Below are positions 44,761 to 53,814 of a stretch of DNA of 64,000 nucleotides, in pieces. Numbering within the stretch: position 1 is the first letter of the stretch; every line of letters begins with the position of its first letter. The stretch covers positions 124,001-188,000 of the forward strand of contig NZ_JAFIEU010000013.1 of assembly GCF_020832325.1 (NCBI RefSeq), in the 5' to 3' direction. The notes beneath the pieces were generated by a model. That model saw nothing but the letters and a program-made list of their open reading frames with translations, was not told where the DNA came from and searched no databases. The position numbers were made by a program, and so were the translations under genes. This DNA comes from Lunatimonas sp. Its GTDB lineage: Bacteria > Bacteroidota > Bacteroidia > Cytophagales > Cyclobacteriaceae.

Positions 44761-44913
44761 CGGGGAATTCCCATTGATCTACAAACTGGCAGGCTTATGG
44801 CCAATTCAGGGGGTTTGTCAAAAAACAATTTTCAAGCCATCTTCTTTTACTTATATTACAGCCCGAAATTACCTTATCAGGTTTTTTTAGCCTGGTGAAA
44901 CTCTAGAGTCTAT

Positions 44914-47900
44914 ATGAAATTGAAATCAAACGTAGCAACCTATTCCCTGACCAACCTGGCGTTGGGACTCCTTTTTGTAGAAGTGACCTTGTTCTCCTGC
45001 GAATCGCCACCTGAGGATCTTCGCATCAAGCAATTAGATCCTGAATTCGCCAGAAAGGTGGCTGCCGAAGTTGAATCTCTGGTAAATCCAGAATTGGATG
45101 AACGACTGGTACTCAAGCTTTGGGCTTCCGATTCCCTGGTCTATGACCCTATATCCATTGATTTTGACGAGCAGGGACGGTTATATTATAGCCGTACGAT
45201 TCGTCAAAAGAACTCTGAATTTGATATCCGTAGGCACCAGGATTGGGAAATCGAATCGATTAGTCTGCAATCCATCGATGAAAAGAGGGCTTTTTTGCGG
45301 AAGGTATTGGCACCGGAGCATAGCGAAAAAAATCAGTGGCTCAAGGATGTCAATGGAGACGGTTCGCACGATTGGCGAGACATGACGGTGGAGAAGGAAC
45401 GCATTTACCGATTGGAAGATACGGACGGAGACGGGGTAGCCGACAAATATCAATTGGTCGTGGAGGACTTTAACGATGAGGTGACCGACGTGGCCGGCGC
45501 CGTGATGAAGTTTGGCGATGATTTGTTTGTCGGTGTAGGACCCGATATGTGGCGTATCAAAGAACACCCCAAGCATGGCTTGATGCAGCAAAAGGAATCG
45601 ATTTCCCATGGTTATGGGATTCACGTAGGATTTAGTGGGCACGGGATGTCCGGGTTGGAAATGGGTCCCGATGGCCGTGTTTATTGGGGTATAGGGGATA
45701 TTGGATTCAACGGGATAGGTCCGGACGGCACAGAGTGGAAATACCCCAATAGAGGAGTAATTGCCCGGTCCAATCCGGATGGTACTGATTTTGAGATTTT
45801 TGCGATGGGTGTTAGAAATACCCACGAGTTTGTCTTTGATGAGTTCGGCAACTTGATCAGTGTGGATAATGACGGTGACCACCGGGGAGAGCGGGAGCGC
45901 CTGGTCTACTTGGTAGATGGATCCGATACCGGTTGGAGGACAAACTGGCAGTTTGGAAAATACCGTGACCCCGACAACAATACCTATAAAATCTGGATGG
46001 ATGAAAACATGCATACGCCTCAGTCTGACGACAAGGCTGCCTACTTCATTCCTCCTATCATTAATTATGTCAATGGACCCACCGGGATGCTTTACAATCC
46101 GGGTACAGCTCTAAGCCCGGCCTGGAAAAATACTTTCTTTGTGGCGGAATTTGTGGGTAACCCTGCTCGCTCGGGCATTCATGCTTTTAAGTTGGCGCCT
46201 AAGGGGGCCGGTTTTGAATTGGCAGAGACGAAGAAAATCATGGGGGGTATCTTGGCTACGGGTATGGACTTCGGTCCGGATGGATCCCTATATTTTGCCG
46301 ATTGGATTGACGGATGGGGTACCAAAGATGCGGGGCGTGTATGGAAGATTGACGATAAGGAGGGAGCCAATTGGCCAGCCAAAAAAGAGACGGCCGAGTT
46401 GATAGGACAGGATTTTGAGAAATTTGACTTGGAGCGTCTTTCGACGTTACTGGGACATGAAGATCAGCGTATTCGCCGGAAGGCACAGTTTGCACTGGCT
46501 AAAAAAGGTAAGAAGGGGTCGCAGGTTTTTGAGCAACAGTTGGCACAAAGAGACAATCGCATGGCGCGGGTGCATGCCATTTGGGGTATCGCTCAAATGG
46601 CCCGCTCAGGCCAGGCAGACGCAGCCGTTTTGGTGCCTCTTTTAGGTGATTCCGACGACGAAATCAGGGCACAGGCTGCTCGTTGGTTGGGAGATTTGCG
46701 TTTTCAACCTGCGGGAGAATCAATAGCACCCCTCTTATCGGATTCCTTCGCAAGAGCCCGTTTTTTTGCGGCAGAGGCCTTGGGTAGGATTGGCTACGAG
46801 CCTGCTATTCAGTCCTTGGTGAAGATGTTGGAAGAAAACGATGGGGAAGATGTGTACCTCAGGCATGCAGGAAGCCTTGCGTTGGCACGTATTGGAAAAG
46901 CTGAGCCGATCATAGTCCTTTCAGACCACCCTTCCAGCGCCGTACGGACTGCGGCAGTAGTAGCCCTGCGAAGGATGGAACATCCCGGCGTAAGGGTGTT
47001 TTTGCGGGATTCTGATGAGTATGTGGTGGCTGAGGCTGCCAGGGCCATCAACGATGATTTTTCTATTCCAGAAGCTTTGCCAGATTTGGGCAATACCCTC
47101 AGGGAGACACGTTTTACCTCAGAACCTTTGATCCGCAGGGCCATTAACGCCAACCTACGGGTAGGTACTACGGAAGCAATGAAAAACCTAATTGACTACG
47201 CGAATAGGGCAACCGCTCCTACAGCCATGAGGGTAGAAGCACTGGAAGCCCTAAGTACCTGGGCCAAACCTTCCGTATTGGATCGGGTAGACGGACGAAA
47301 CCGAGGAAAACTAGAACGTGATCCCAAGGAAGTACGCATGGCCTCTTCAGCACCGTTGATGAACCTGTTAGTCAGCGGCGACGAAGCGATCCGTATCTCA
47401 GCGGTAAAAGCCATCGGTAAACTGGAAATTGGTGAATCCGCAGATAGATTGTTTGCCTTACTGGAAAAAGATCCGCAGCCGGAGGTTAGGGAAGCATCCT
47501 TGCGGTCCTTGGCAGCACTGAATTGGGAAGGTAACGACAGGGCGATCGAGCGCGCATTGACCGATAGGGCCAAAAATGTGCGCGTGGCCGGATTGGACTT
47601 ATTAGAAAATTTGAATGTAAGCGCAGATTTGATGGCGGGCTTGTTGTCTGATGTGATCGAAAAACAAACATTAGAAGAACGTCAGGCTGCATTGATTACG
47701 CTGGGCAAAGTTCAGGTTGAATTTTCAGGTCCGGTATTCCATGGCCTCCTTGATAAGTTGGAGCGAAATAACCTTTCCCCCGAAATTGAGCTCGAACTTG
47801 GCGAAGCCTTGCAATCCAGTGGTTCGGAGGAGCTTCAAAGCCGCTATGCGGCTATTCAGGAAAAGCTAACGCCGGATCAGATCCTAGCTTCTTATCGTGG

Positions 47901-48336
47901 AAGCATGTATGGAGGTGATGAACGTCGTGGACGGGGTATTTTCTTCCAGCATCAAACGGCACAGTGTATACGCTGTCATGCTTATAACGATTACGGAGGG
48001 AATGCCGGACCGAGTATGAATGGCGTAGGCAAGCTGCTATCGCGGGAACAGCTATTGGAAGCACTGATTGATCCAAGCAAGCGATTAGCTCCGGGCTTTG
48101 GCGTAGTAACACTTACCCTGAATGACGGAGAAACGGTTTCAGGGGTACTGGAAAAGGAAACCGCAACAAGCCTCTTTTTAAAAATGGGTAATAACCCGGA
48201 TAAGGAGGTCAAAAAAGACCAAGTCAAAGAGCGGAAGGATGCCCCTTCCAGTATGCCGGACATGAAAGGATTGCTTTCTAGAAGAGAAATTCGGGATGTG
48301 GTAAGCTTTCTGGCTACACTCACCGAAAATGAGTAA
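44914..48336 (+). CDS. Exported propeller-HEAT-cytochrome c dehydrogenase, tandem copy 1
   Basis: 1140 residues, lipobox Cys29 (EVTLFSC). After the start come a calcium-loop-bearing propeller (loops DVNGDGSHD at 145-153 and DTDGDGVAD at 169-177; GSDTGWRTNWQFGKYRDPDNNTY; NPARSGIHAFKL; TGMDFGPDGSLYFADWIDGW), about 400 residues of HEAT repeats (RIRRKAQFALAKKG, IRAQAARWLGDLRF, VRTAAVVALRRMEHPG, VAEAARAINDDF), and a heme domain with C1018-I-R-C-H1022. Exported sugar or polyol oxidase passing electrons to heme is the likely role. It has the same length as copy 2 and matches it along its entire length; intergenic gap 59 bp. Confidence 0.88.
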   Translation: MKLKSNVATYSLTNLALGLLFVEVTLFSCESPPEDLRIKQLDPEFARKVAAEVESLVNPELDERLVLKLWASDSLVYDPISIDFDEQGRLYYSRTIRQKNSEFDIRRHQDWEIESISLQSIDEKRAFLRKVLAPEHSEKNQWLKDVNGDGSHDWRDMTVEKERIYRLEDTDGDGVADKYQLVVEDFNDEVTDVAGAVMKFGDDLFVGVGPDMWRIKEHPKHGLMQQKESISHGYGIHVGFSGHGMSGLEMGPDGRVYWGIGDIGFNGIGPDGTEWKYPNRGVIARSNPDGTDFEIFAMGVRNTHEFVFDEFGNLISVDNDGDHRGERERLVYLVDGSDTGWRTNWQFGKYRDPDNNTYKIWMDENMHTPQSDDKAAYFIPPIINYVNGPTGMLYNPGTALSPAWKNTFFVAEFVGNPARSGIHAFKLAPKGAGFELAETKKIMGGILATGMDFGPDGSLYFADWIDGWGTKDAGRVWKIDDKEGANWPAKKETAELIGQDFEKFDLERLSTLLGHEDQRIRRKAQFALAKKGKKGSQVFEQQLAQRDNRMARVHAIWGIAQMARSGQADAAVLVPLLGDSDDEIRAQAARWLGDLRFQPAGESIAPLLSDSFARARFFAAEALGRIGYEPAIQSLVKMLEENDGEDVYLRHAGSLALARIGKAEPIIVLSDHPSSAVRTAAVVALRRMEHPGVRVFLRDSDEYVVAEAARAINDDFSIPEALPDLGNTLRETRFTSEPLIRRAINANLRVGTTEAMKNLIDYANRATAPTAMRVEALEALSTWAKPSVLDRVDGRNRGKLERDPKEVRMASSAPLMNLLVSGDEAIRISAVKAIGKLEIGESADRLFALLEKDPQPEVREASLRSLAALNWEGNDRAIERALTDRAKNVRVAGLDLLENLNVSADLMAGLLSDVIEKQTLEERQAALITLGKVQVEFSGPVFHGLLDKLERNNLSPEIELELGEALQSSGSEELQSRYAAIQEKLTPDQILASYRGSMYGGDERRGRGIFFQHQTAQCIRCHAYNDYGGNAGPSMNGVGKLLSREQLLEALIDPSKRLAPGFGVVTLTLNDGETVSGVLEKETATSLFLKMGNNPDKEVKKDQVKERKDAPSSMPDMKGLLSRREIRDVVSFLATLTENE

Positions 48337-48395
48337 CGAAAAAGACCAAAGAACCAAACCATAAGCCGTGTAGCCCTTAGGGGTTTTTTAATCTT

Positions 48396-51300
48396 ATGAT
48401 ATACCCAAGTACATTAACCATCATTCAAAGTATCCGCAGCTTTGCCTTCGCCTTGGTTTTGCTGAGTGTTAGCTTGGCAGCATGCAAAAAAAGCGAACCT
48501 ACCGATCTCCGCATCAAGACGATCGATGAACAGACGGCTCGGGGTCTAGCTACCGCGGTGGAGGAAATCGTCAAGCCTGCTTTGCACGAGGATTTGCGCC
48601 TCAGTGTATGGGCGGTAGATTCCCTGGTAGCCGATCCCATTTCCATTCGCTTTGACGAAGCCGGAAGGTTGTTCTATTCGCGAACCAACCGCAGGAAAAT
48701 TTCAGAGTTTGATATCCGAAGTCATCAGGATTGGGAGATTGCTTCTATCAAGATGCAGTCTGTAGAGGACCGACGGGCTTTTATACGGGAAGAATTGAGG
48801 GCTGAAAATTCCGATCGGAACCAATGGCTTCCAGACATCAATCAAGATGGGTCGCACGACTGGAGGGATCTGACGGTCGAGAAGGAAAACGTTTACCGGC
48901 TGGAAGATACCGATGGATCTGGATTGGCAGACCTTGCGCAACTGGTCGTGGAGGACTTCCACGAGGAAATTACCGATGTGGCCGGCGCGGTTTTGTATCA
49001 CGAGGGGGAGCTTTTTGTCGGGGTGGCGCCGGACCTCTGGAAGCTTACCGACACAAATGGAGACGGATTGATGGATACCAAGGTGTCTCTGATGCACGGC
49101 TTTGGCGTTCATATTGGTTTTGGGGGACACAATATGTCTGGTTTGACGATAGGTCCTGAAGGAAAGATCTACTGGGGCATAGGTGACATCGGTTTTAGTG
49201 GTGTTGACGCTACGGGAAAGAAGTGGCATTTCCCCAACCGAGGGGTAGTGGTGCGTTGCAACACCGATGGCAGTGAATTTGAGGTTTTTGCCATGGGAGT
49301 ACGGAATACCCACGAATTCGTATTTGACGAATATGGTAACCTAATTAGCGTAGACAACGATGGCGACCACCGCGGTGAACGGGAGCGATTGGTCTACCTG
49401 GTGGATGGGTCAGATACCGGATGGCGTATCAATTGGCAGTTTGGAAAATACCGTGATCCTGATAACAATGGGTATAAGGTATGGATGGACGAAAACATGC
49501 ATACTCCCCGGTCTCCCGATCAGGCAGCTTATTTTATTCCAACCATCGCCAACTATGTAAATGGTCCCACGGGCATGCTGTACAATCCCGGCACAGCGCT
49601 GGGTCCAACTTGGAAAAACACCTTTTTTGTCGCCGAGTTTGCGGGTAATCCAGCTCGGTCCGGTATACATGCGTTTAAACTCACTCCAAAAGGGGCGGGG
49701 TTTGAGCTACAGGAAACCGAGCAACTAATGGGGGGAATTTTGGCTACGGGTATGGATTTCGGACCAGATGGTGCACTTTATTTTTCAGACTGGATAGACG
49801 GATGGGTCAATAAGGGTTACGGACGGGTTTGGAAGATGGACGACCCCAGTGGAGCCACTTGGGATATTAGGAGACAGACCAAGGAGCTGCTGCTCACAGA
49901 TTTTAACCAAAAGAGTTTGGATGAGTTGGAGCAGTTGCTGGGGCACGATGATCAACGTATCCGGCGCAAAGCTCAGTTTGCGCTGGTAAAGAAAGGCAGC
50001 AAGGCCGAGGAAGTCTTTGCCCGGCAGCTGGCTCAGGCATCCAACCAACATGCCCGTGTTCATGCGATATGGGGGGTACGGCAGCTTGCTTCCATAAACT
50101 CCAAGTCCGCAGAAATGCTTGTTCCCTATTTGCAAGACCAGGATCCTGAAATACGTGCACAGACGGCTAGATGGTTAGGTGATATAAGGTTTGTATCAGC
50201 AGGAAAGGATCTTTTGCCGTTGCTGAATGACCCCCACGCGCGTGTGAGGTTTTTTGCGGCCGAGGCGTTGGGACGAATAGAAAACCCAGCAGCTGTGGGA
50301 CCGATCATACACATGCTGGAAGAAAACAACGATGAAGACGTTTACTTGCGACATGCTGGGAGCTTGGCATTGGCACGGATAGGAGATGCGAAAGCATTGA
50401 CCGCGTTAAAGGACCACCCTTCCCGGGCTTTACGCACTGCGGCGGTAGTAGCTCTGAGACGTATGGAAGATCCCGGGGTGGCAGCCTTCCTGGCTGATGC
50501 CGATGAGTATGTGGTGGCAGAAGCTGCAAGGGCCATTAACGATGATTTTTCCATTCCCGATGCGCTGCCTGCGCTGGCAGAGTTGCTTGCAGATCCTAAA
50601 TTCACCGGAGAGCCCATTATCAGGCGGGCCATTGGAGCAAATCTCAGGCTGGGTACCACCCAAAGTATGAATAACTTGCTCGCATATGCCGCAAACACCC
50701 GTGCGCCTGCTGCCATGCGTGTGGAGGCGATAGAAGCACTAGGTACATGGGCGAAACCCTCGGTGCTGGATCGGGTTGATGGAAGGTATAGGGGGGAGGT
50801 TCAGCGGGATCCTACCGAGTTGAAGTTGGCGGCAGAAAGCATGCTATTGGACCTGATGGCAGGGTCGGAGGAATCCATCCGCGTTGGGGCCATGCGTGCC
50901 GCCGCAAAGCTGCAATTACAAGCTGCGGAAGACCGAATGCTGGCCATATTGCGGGCGGATCCTTCTCCTTCGGCAAGGGAAGCTGGTTTGCTGGCACTGG
51001 CAGAAATGAATGCTTCCCAAGTCGCTGAGGCGATTGAAATAGCGCTCTCGGACAAGGTGAAAAATGTCCGTGTAGCTGGATTGGGCTTGATTGAAAAATT
51101 GGAGATCTCCGAACAACTCAAGGCCAACCTTTTGGCCGACGTGGTGGAAAAGCAAACGGTCGAGGAACGTCAGGCCGCTTTGTTGTCCCTTGCCAAGGTA
51201 CAGGTAGATGCGGTGAGACCCATTTTGGACGGGCTGCTGGATAAGCTTGAAAAGGGAGTGTTGCTCGCAGAGATTGAGCTGGAATTATACGAGACCCTTG

Positions 51301-51818
51301 AGGCCTTGGATGATGAATCGTTAAACGCCAAATACGGGAAAATTGTCAGCAATTACTCCGAAGATCAGGTATTGGCTTCTTATTATGGCAGCATGTATGG
51401 CGGGGATGAATCCAAGGGGAGGCGAATTTTCTTTCAGCATCCCACCGGACAATGTATAAAATGCCATGCATACGACGATTTCGGGGGCAATGCAGGGCCA
51501 AAATTGAATGGGATAGGGAAACTGCTGAACCGTCAGGAACTGCTCGAGGCAATCATAGATCCCAGCAAGCGCCTGGCTCCTGGATTTGGGGTGGTGATGT
51601 TGGACCTCAAGGATGATAAGAAGCTTGCCGGTATCAAGGCAGCCGAAAACGATTTGAGTATTACGGTTCAGATGGGTAACAAGCCGGACACCGTTGTATT
51701 GAAGGAACACGTGGTGGCCCGAAGGGATGCTCCTTCCAGTATGCCAGATATGAAACAATACCTGAGCCGAAGGGAGATCAGGGACTTGGTGAGTTTTTTG
51801 GCAACTTTAAAAGAGTAG
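48396..51818 (+). CDS. Exported propeller-HEAT-cytochrome c dehydrogenase, tandem copy 2
   Basis: 1140 residues, lipobox Cys30 (VLLSVSLAAC). Same domain order as copy 1, with the heme motif C1020-I-K-C-H1024 and PSSMPDMKQYLSRREIRDLVSFLATL at the end. Calcium loops differ: DINQDGSHD (147-155) and DTDGSGLAD (171-179) are altered, while DTNGDGLMD (219-227) is intact, where copy 1 has EHPKHGLMQ. In the block of about residues 303-343 the two proteins are almost identical but their codons differ at most third positions, so the duplication is old and under strong purifying selection. Together with copy 1 and the AGE lipoprotein it makes an apparent locus. Confidence 0.88.
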   Translation: MIYPSTLTIIQSIRSFAFALVLLSVSLAACKKSEPTDLRIKTIDEQTARGLATAVEEIVKPALHEDLRLSVWAVDSLVADPISIRFDEAGRLFYSRTNRRKISEFDIRSHQDWEIASIKMQSVEDRRAFIREELRAENSDRNQWLPDINQDGSHDWRDLTVEKENVYRLEDTDGSGLADLAQLVVEDFHEEITDVAGAVLYHEGELFVGVAPDLWKLTDTNGDGLMDTKVSLMHGFGVHIGFGGHNMSGLTIGPEGKIYWGIGDIGFSGVDATGKKWHFPNRGVVVRCNTDGSEFEVFAMGVRNTHEFVFDEYGNLISVDNDGDHRGERERLVYLVDGSDTGWRINWQFGKYRDPDNNGYKVWMDENMHTPRSPDQAAYFIPTIANYVNGPTGMLYNPGTALGPTWKNTFFVAEFAGNPARSGIHAFKLTPKGAGFELQETEQLMGGILATGMDFGPDGALYFSDWIDGWVNKGYGRVWKMDDPSGATWDIRRQTKELLLTDFNQKSLDELEQLLGHDDQRIRRKAQFALVKKGSKAEEVFARQLAQASNQHARVHAIWGVRQLASINSKSAEMLVPYLQDQDPEIRAQTARWLGDIRFVSAGKDLLPLLNDPHARVRFFAAEALGRIENPAAVGPIIHMLEENNDEDVYLRHAGSLALARIGDAKALTALKDHPSRALRTAAVVALRRMEDPGVAAFLADADEYVVAEAARAINDDFSIPDALPALAELLADPKFTGEPIIRRAIGANLRLGTTQSMNNLLAYAANTRAPAAMRVEAIEALGTWAKPSVLDRVDGRYRGEVQRDPTELKLAAESMLLDLMAGSEESIRVGAMRAAAKLQLQAAEDRMLAILRADPSPSAREAGLLALAEMNASQVAEAIEIALSDKVKNVRVAGLGLIEKLEISEQLKANLLADVVEKQTVEERQAALLSLAKVQVDAVRPILDGLLDKLEKGVLLAEIELELYETLEALDDESLNAKYGKIVSNYSEDQVLASYYGSMYGGDESKGRRIFFQHPTGQCIKCHAYDDFGGNAGPKLNGIGKLLNRQELLEAIIDPSKRLAPGFGVVMLDLKDDKKLAGIKAAENDLSITVQMGNKPDTVVLKEHVVARRDAPSSMPDMKQYLSRREIRDLVSFLATLKE

Positions 51819-52158
51819 TCAAAAGTCAGTTGAAATTGCTGATCAAACAGTTGGTTTGAAGTTAATTTCCTATAATTGTTCATCAATGGTCCCATGGAAT
51901 CTCTGCCTATCGGCACACAGGTCGCATGTACCATAGTTATCCAACGGTGTGTAGCTTGCGTCATGCTCGATTTCATCATTCGAAACCGAGCCTGTCTGAG
52001 AGACGAAGGATAGGACAGGAGCGACCTGTAGCAGACTAGTTTTTTTAATCCAATTTTTCGGTTGGGTCGTCTAATCTGATCCAAAAAGCCAAGTATCAAA
52101 CAATAAAAAGGGCTGCTTCTATCACAGAAGCAGCCCTTTTTAGTATTGGCTTCTAATT
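51819..52158. other. Intergenic region between copy 2 and susD
   Basis: About 340 bases with no acceptable gene; a minus-strand ORF that reaches in from 52285 to 51668 overlaps real genes at both ends and is rejected. The only feature is the terminator at 52105-52141. Confidence 0.5.
52105..52141. terminator. Bidirectional terminator between the copy 2 gene and susD
   Basis: AAAAAGGGCTGCTTCT pairs with AGAAGCAGCCCTTTTT around a short ATCAC loop (52105-52141), a stem of about 16 bp. It lies beyond the stop codons of both convergent transcripts (plus at 51818, minus at 52159). Confidence 0.93.
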
Positions 52159-53802
52159 TTAGTATCCTTGATTTTGCTCCAAGTATCCGGGAGATCCGCT
52201 GGCGGCGTCCATCACGTTTTGGGGGATGGGGTATACCCGTCGAATGGGGTTGGAACTGGACTTGTCGATCCACTGACTTTCCCATTTTCCAAATCGAATC
52301 GCATCGGTGCGGGCCAAAAACTCCACGTAAAGTTCGTAGGTTCTTTCCAAATAGAGGCTTTCCAAGTCTATGGAGCCGAGTAGCCGGGCACCCCTTGCTG
52401 CGCGAAGGGTGTTGACATCGGACAGCGCAGCCTCCGGGTTGCCCCGTCGAAGCTCTGCTTCAGCCCTCATCAAGTAGACATCTCCCATTCGGATAATGGG
52501 GATGTTGACCCTGCTACAGCATTGACCTGTCTGCGCCATGGGGTCGAAAGCGATTTTGAAGGCTCTGGGCCCGTTGCTATGGCCCCGGTTATTGTTAAGG
52601 TCCACTTCTACGGTGTATACTACATCTTCCCCAGTACGGGTACGGTTTACCAGCTTTTCGATGACCAACTCACCGTTAGCGGTGCGTTTGAAGCGATTGT
52701 TTTCGTCCAGTACGATTCCGTATTGTTGACCTACCTGAATGCCGCGGTTCCATCTGAATTCACTATCTGGTACCGATCCGCCGTCCGGAAGATTGCGCTG
52801 GAAATACCTGGGATCGTCCCGATTGCCCTCCCATTTGTTGTAAAAGTCTGTGGTCAACGAAACGCCGTCGCTACCTACTGCCAGGATGTTGGTGAGAGAA
52901 CCGTGGCGGCTTCTGGAAGTACCAAACCAGGCATGCCGGTTGGATCCATTGGTTTCCAACCGCTGATCGAAGGCAAACACATGCTCCTTGTGGTCGTGGT
53001 TGTTGATGTTCCAAATAGAGAAGTAGTCCTCTGTCTCCAACGCGTATTCGCCCGAATTGATGATCTGGGTGGTGTATTGGACTACCTGCGCCATATCGGC
53101 ATTGTCAAAGCTAAAGCTGGGGGCATATCGGTTCACATAGACGGCTTTGTTTAGCAGCATACGTGCCTTTAGACCCCAAGCCGCAGCTTTCGAAAAGCGG
53201 GTCGAGCCAACCTCCGCTTTCGTTCCTAGCTGCGGTTCTACCGCGTTGATTTCATCGATGATGTAATTGAATGCCTCTTCGCCACGAAATACGGTGGATA
53301 GAATCGGGGTACCTACTTCCTCAGGCAGCTTGCGAAAGGAAATTCCATAGTGGTCTAAGAGCAGATAGTTGTAAAATGCACCCATTGCCCTGGCCTCAGC
53401 GACGTATCTTTCCGGACCATTGATAGCGGCGATAGTCTGCTGCGCTCCGGCGGCACGGGCGATTCCTTGGGTCACGTGGGACCAAACGTTACGCACCGTA
53501 GCATGAAAGGGCGTCCAACTGTGCTGATGCATCTCGATAAAGATACCTCCGTCAAACCAATCGGTGCCCCCTCTAAACGGAACGATGGATTCGTCCGATG
53601 CGATGGATTGCAGGTTGAAAAGCCAATTGTGGCTTCCGTACATATCGTTCATCCGTGCATAGACCGGTGCCAGTATCTGGTCGGATGCTTCCGGGGATTC
53701 TAACACGCCCTGGCCTACCGCTGTGTCCAGAATTTCTTCGGTGAGGTCTGTACAACCGACAAAGAGAAACAGTGTAATGATGGTAATTGCTATATTTTTC
53801 AT
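52159..53802 (-). CDS. SusD/RagB-family outer-membrane nutrient-binding lipoprotein
   Basis: 547 residues, lipobox Cys17 (IITLFLFVGC). TPR-rich SusD fold: AEARAMGAFYNYLLLDHYG, SRFSKAAAWGLKARMLLNKAVYVNRY, PIIRMGDVYLMRAEAELRRGNPEAALSDVNTLRAARG, ERTYELYVEFLARTDAIRFGKW, NPIRRVYPIPQNVMDA. It binds glycans on the cell surface and delivers them to SusC. It starts 12 bp after the SusC gene. No glycoside hydrolase is attached, so the substrate cannot be told from context. Ended by the terminator at 52105-52141. Confidence 0.95.
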   Translation of the reverse strand: MKNIAITIITLFLFVGCTDLTEEILDTAVGQGVLESPEASDQILAPVYARMNDMYGSHNWLFNLQSIASDESIVPFRGGTDWFDGGIFIEMHQHSWTPFHATVRNVWSHVTQGIARAAGAQQTIAAINGPERYVAEARAMGAFYNYLLLDHYGISFRKLPEEVGTPILSTVFRGEEAFNYIIDEINAVEPQLGTKAEVGSTRFSKAAAWGLKARMLLNKAVYVNRYAPSFSFDNADMAQVVQYTTQIINSGEYALETEDYFSIWNINNHDHKEHVFAFDQRLETNGSNRHAWFGTSRSRHGSLTNILAVGSDGVSLTTDFYNKWEGNRDDPRYFQRNLPDGGSVPDSEFRWNRGIQVGQQYGIVLDENNRFKRTANGELVIEKLVNRTRTGEDVVYTVEVDLNNNRGHSNGPRAFKIAFDPMAQTGQCCSRVNIPIIRMGDVYLMRAEAELRRGNPEAALSDVNTLRAARGARLLGSIDLESLYLERTYELYVEFLARTDAIRFGKWESQWIDKSSSNPIRRVYPIPQNVMDAASGSPGYLEQNQGY

Positions 53803-53814
53803 GGTTGATTGCGC

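Noticed and set aside
48366-48395. CCCTTAGGGG followed by TTTTTT between the two 1140-residue genes
   Set aside because: The stem is only 3-4 bp, too weak for a terminator call; the genes are probably co-transcribed.
51668-52285. 205-codon minus-strand ORF across the copy 2 stop, the terminator and the susD 3' end
   Set aside because: It is antisense to conserved coding sequence and crosses a strong terminator; its sequence is not protein-like.
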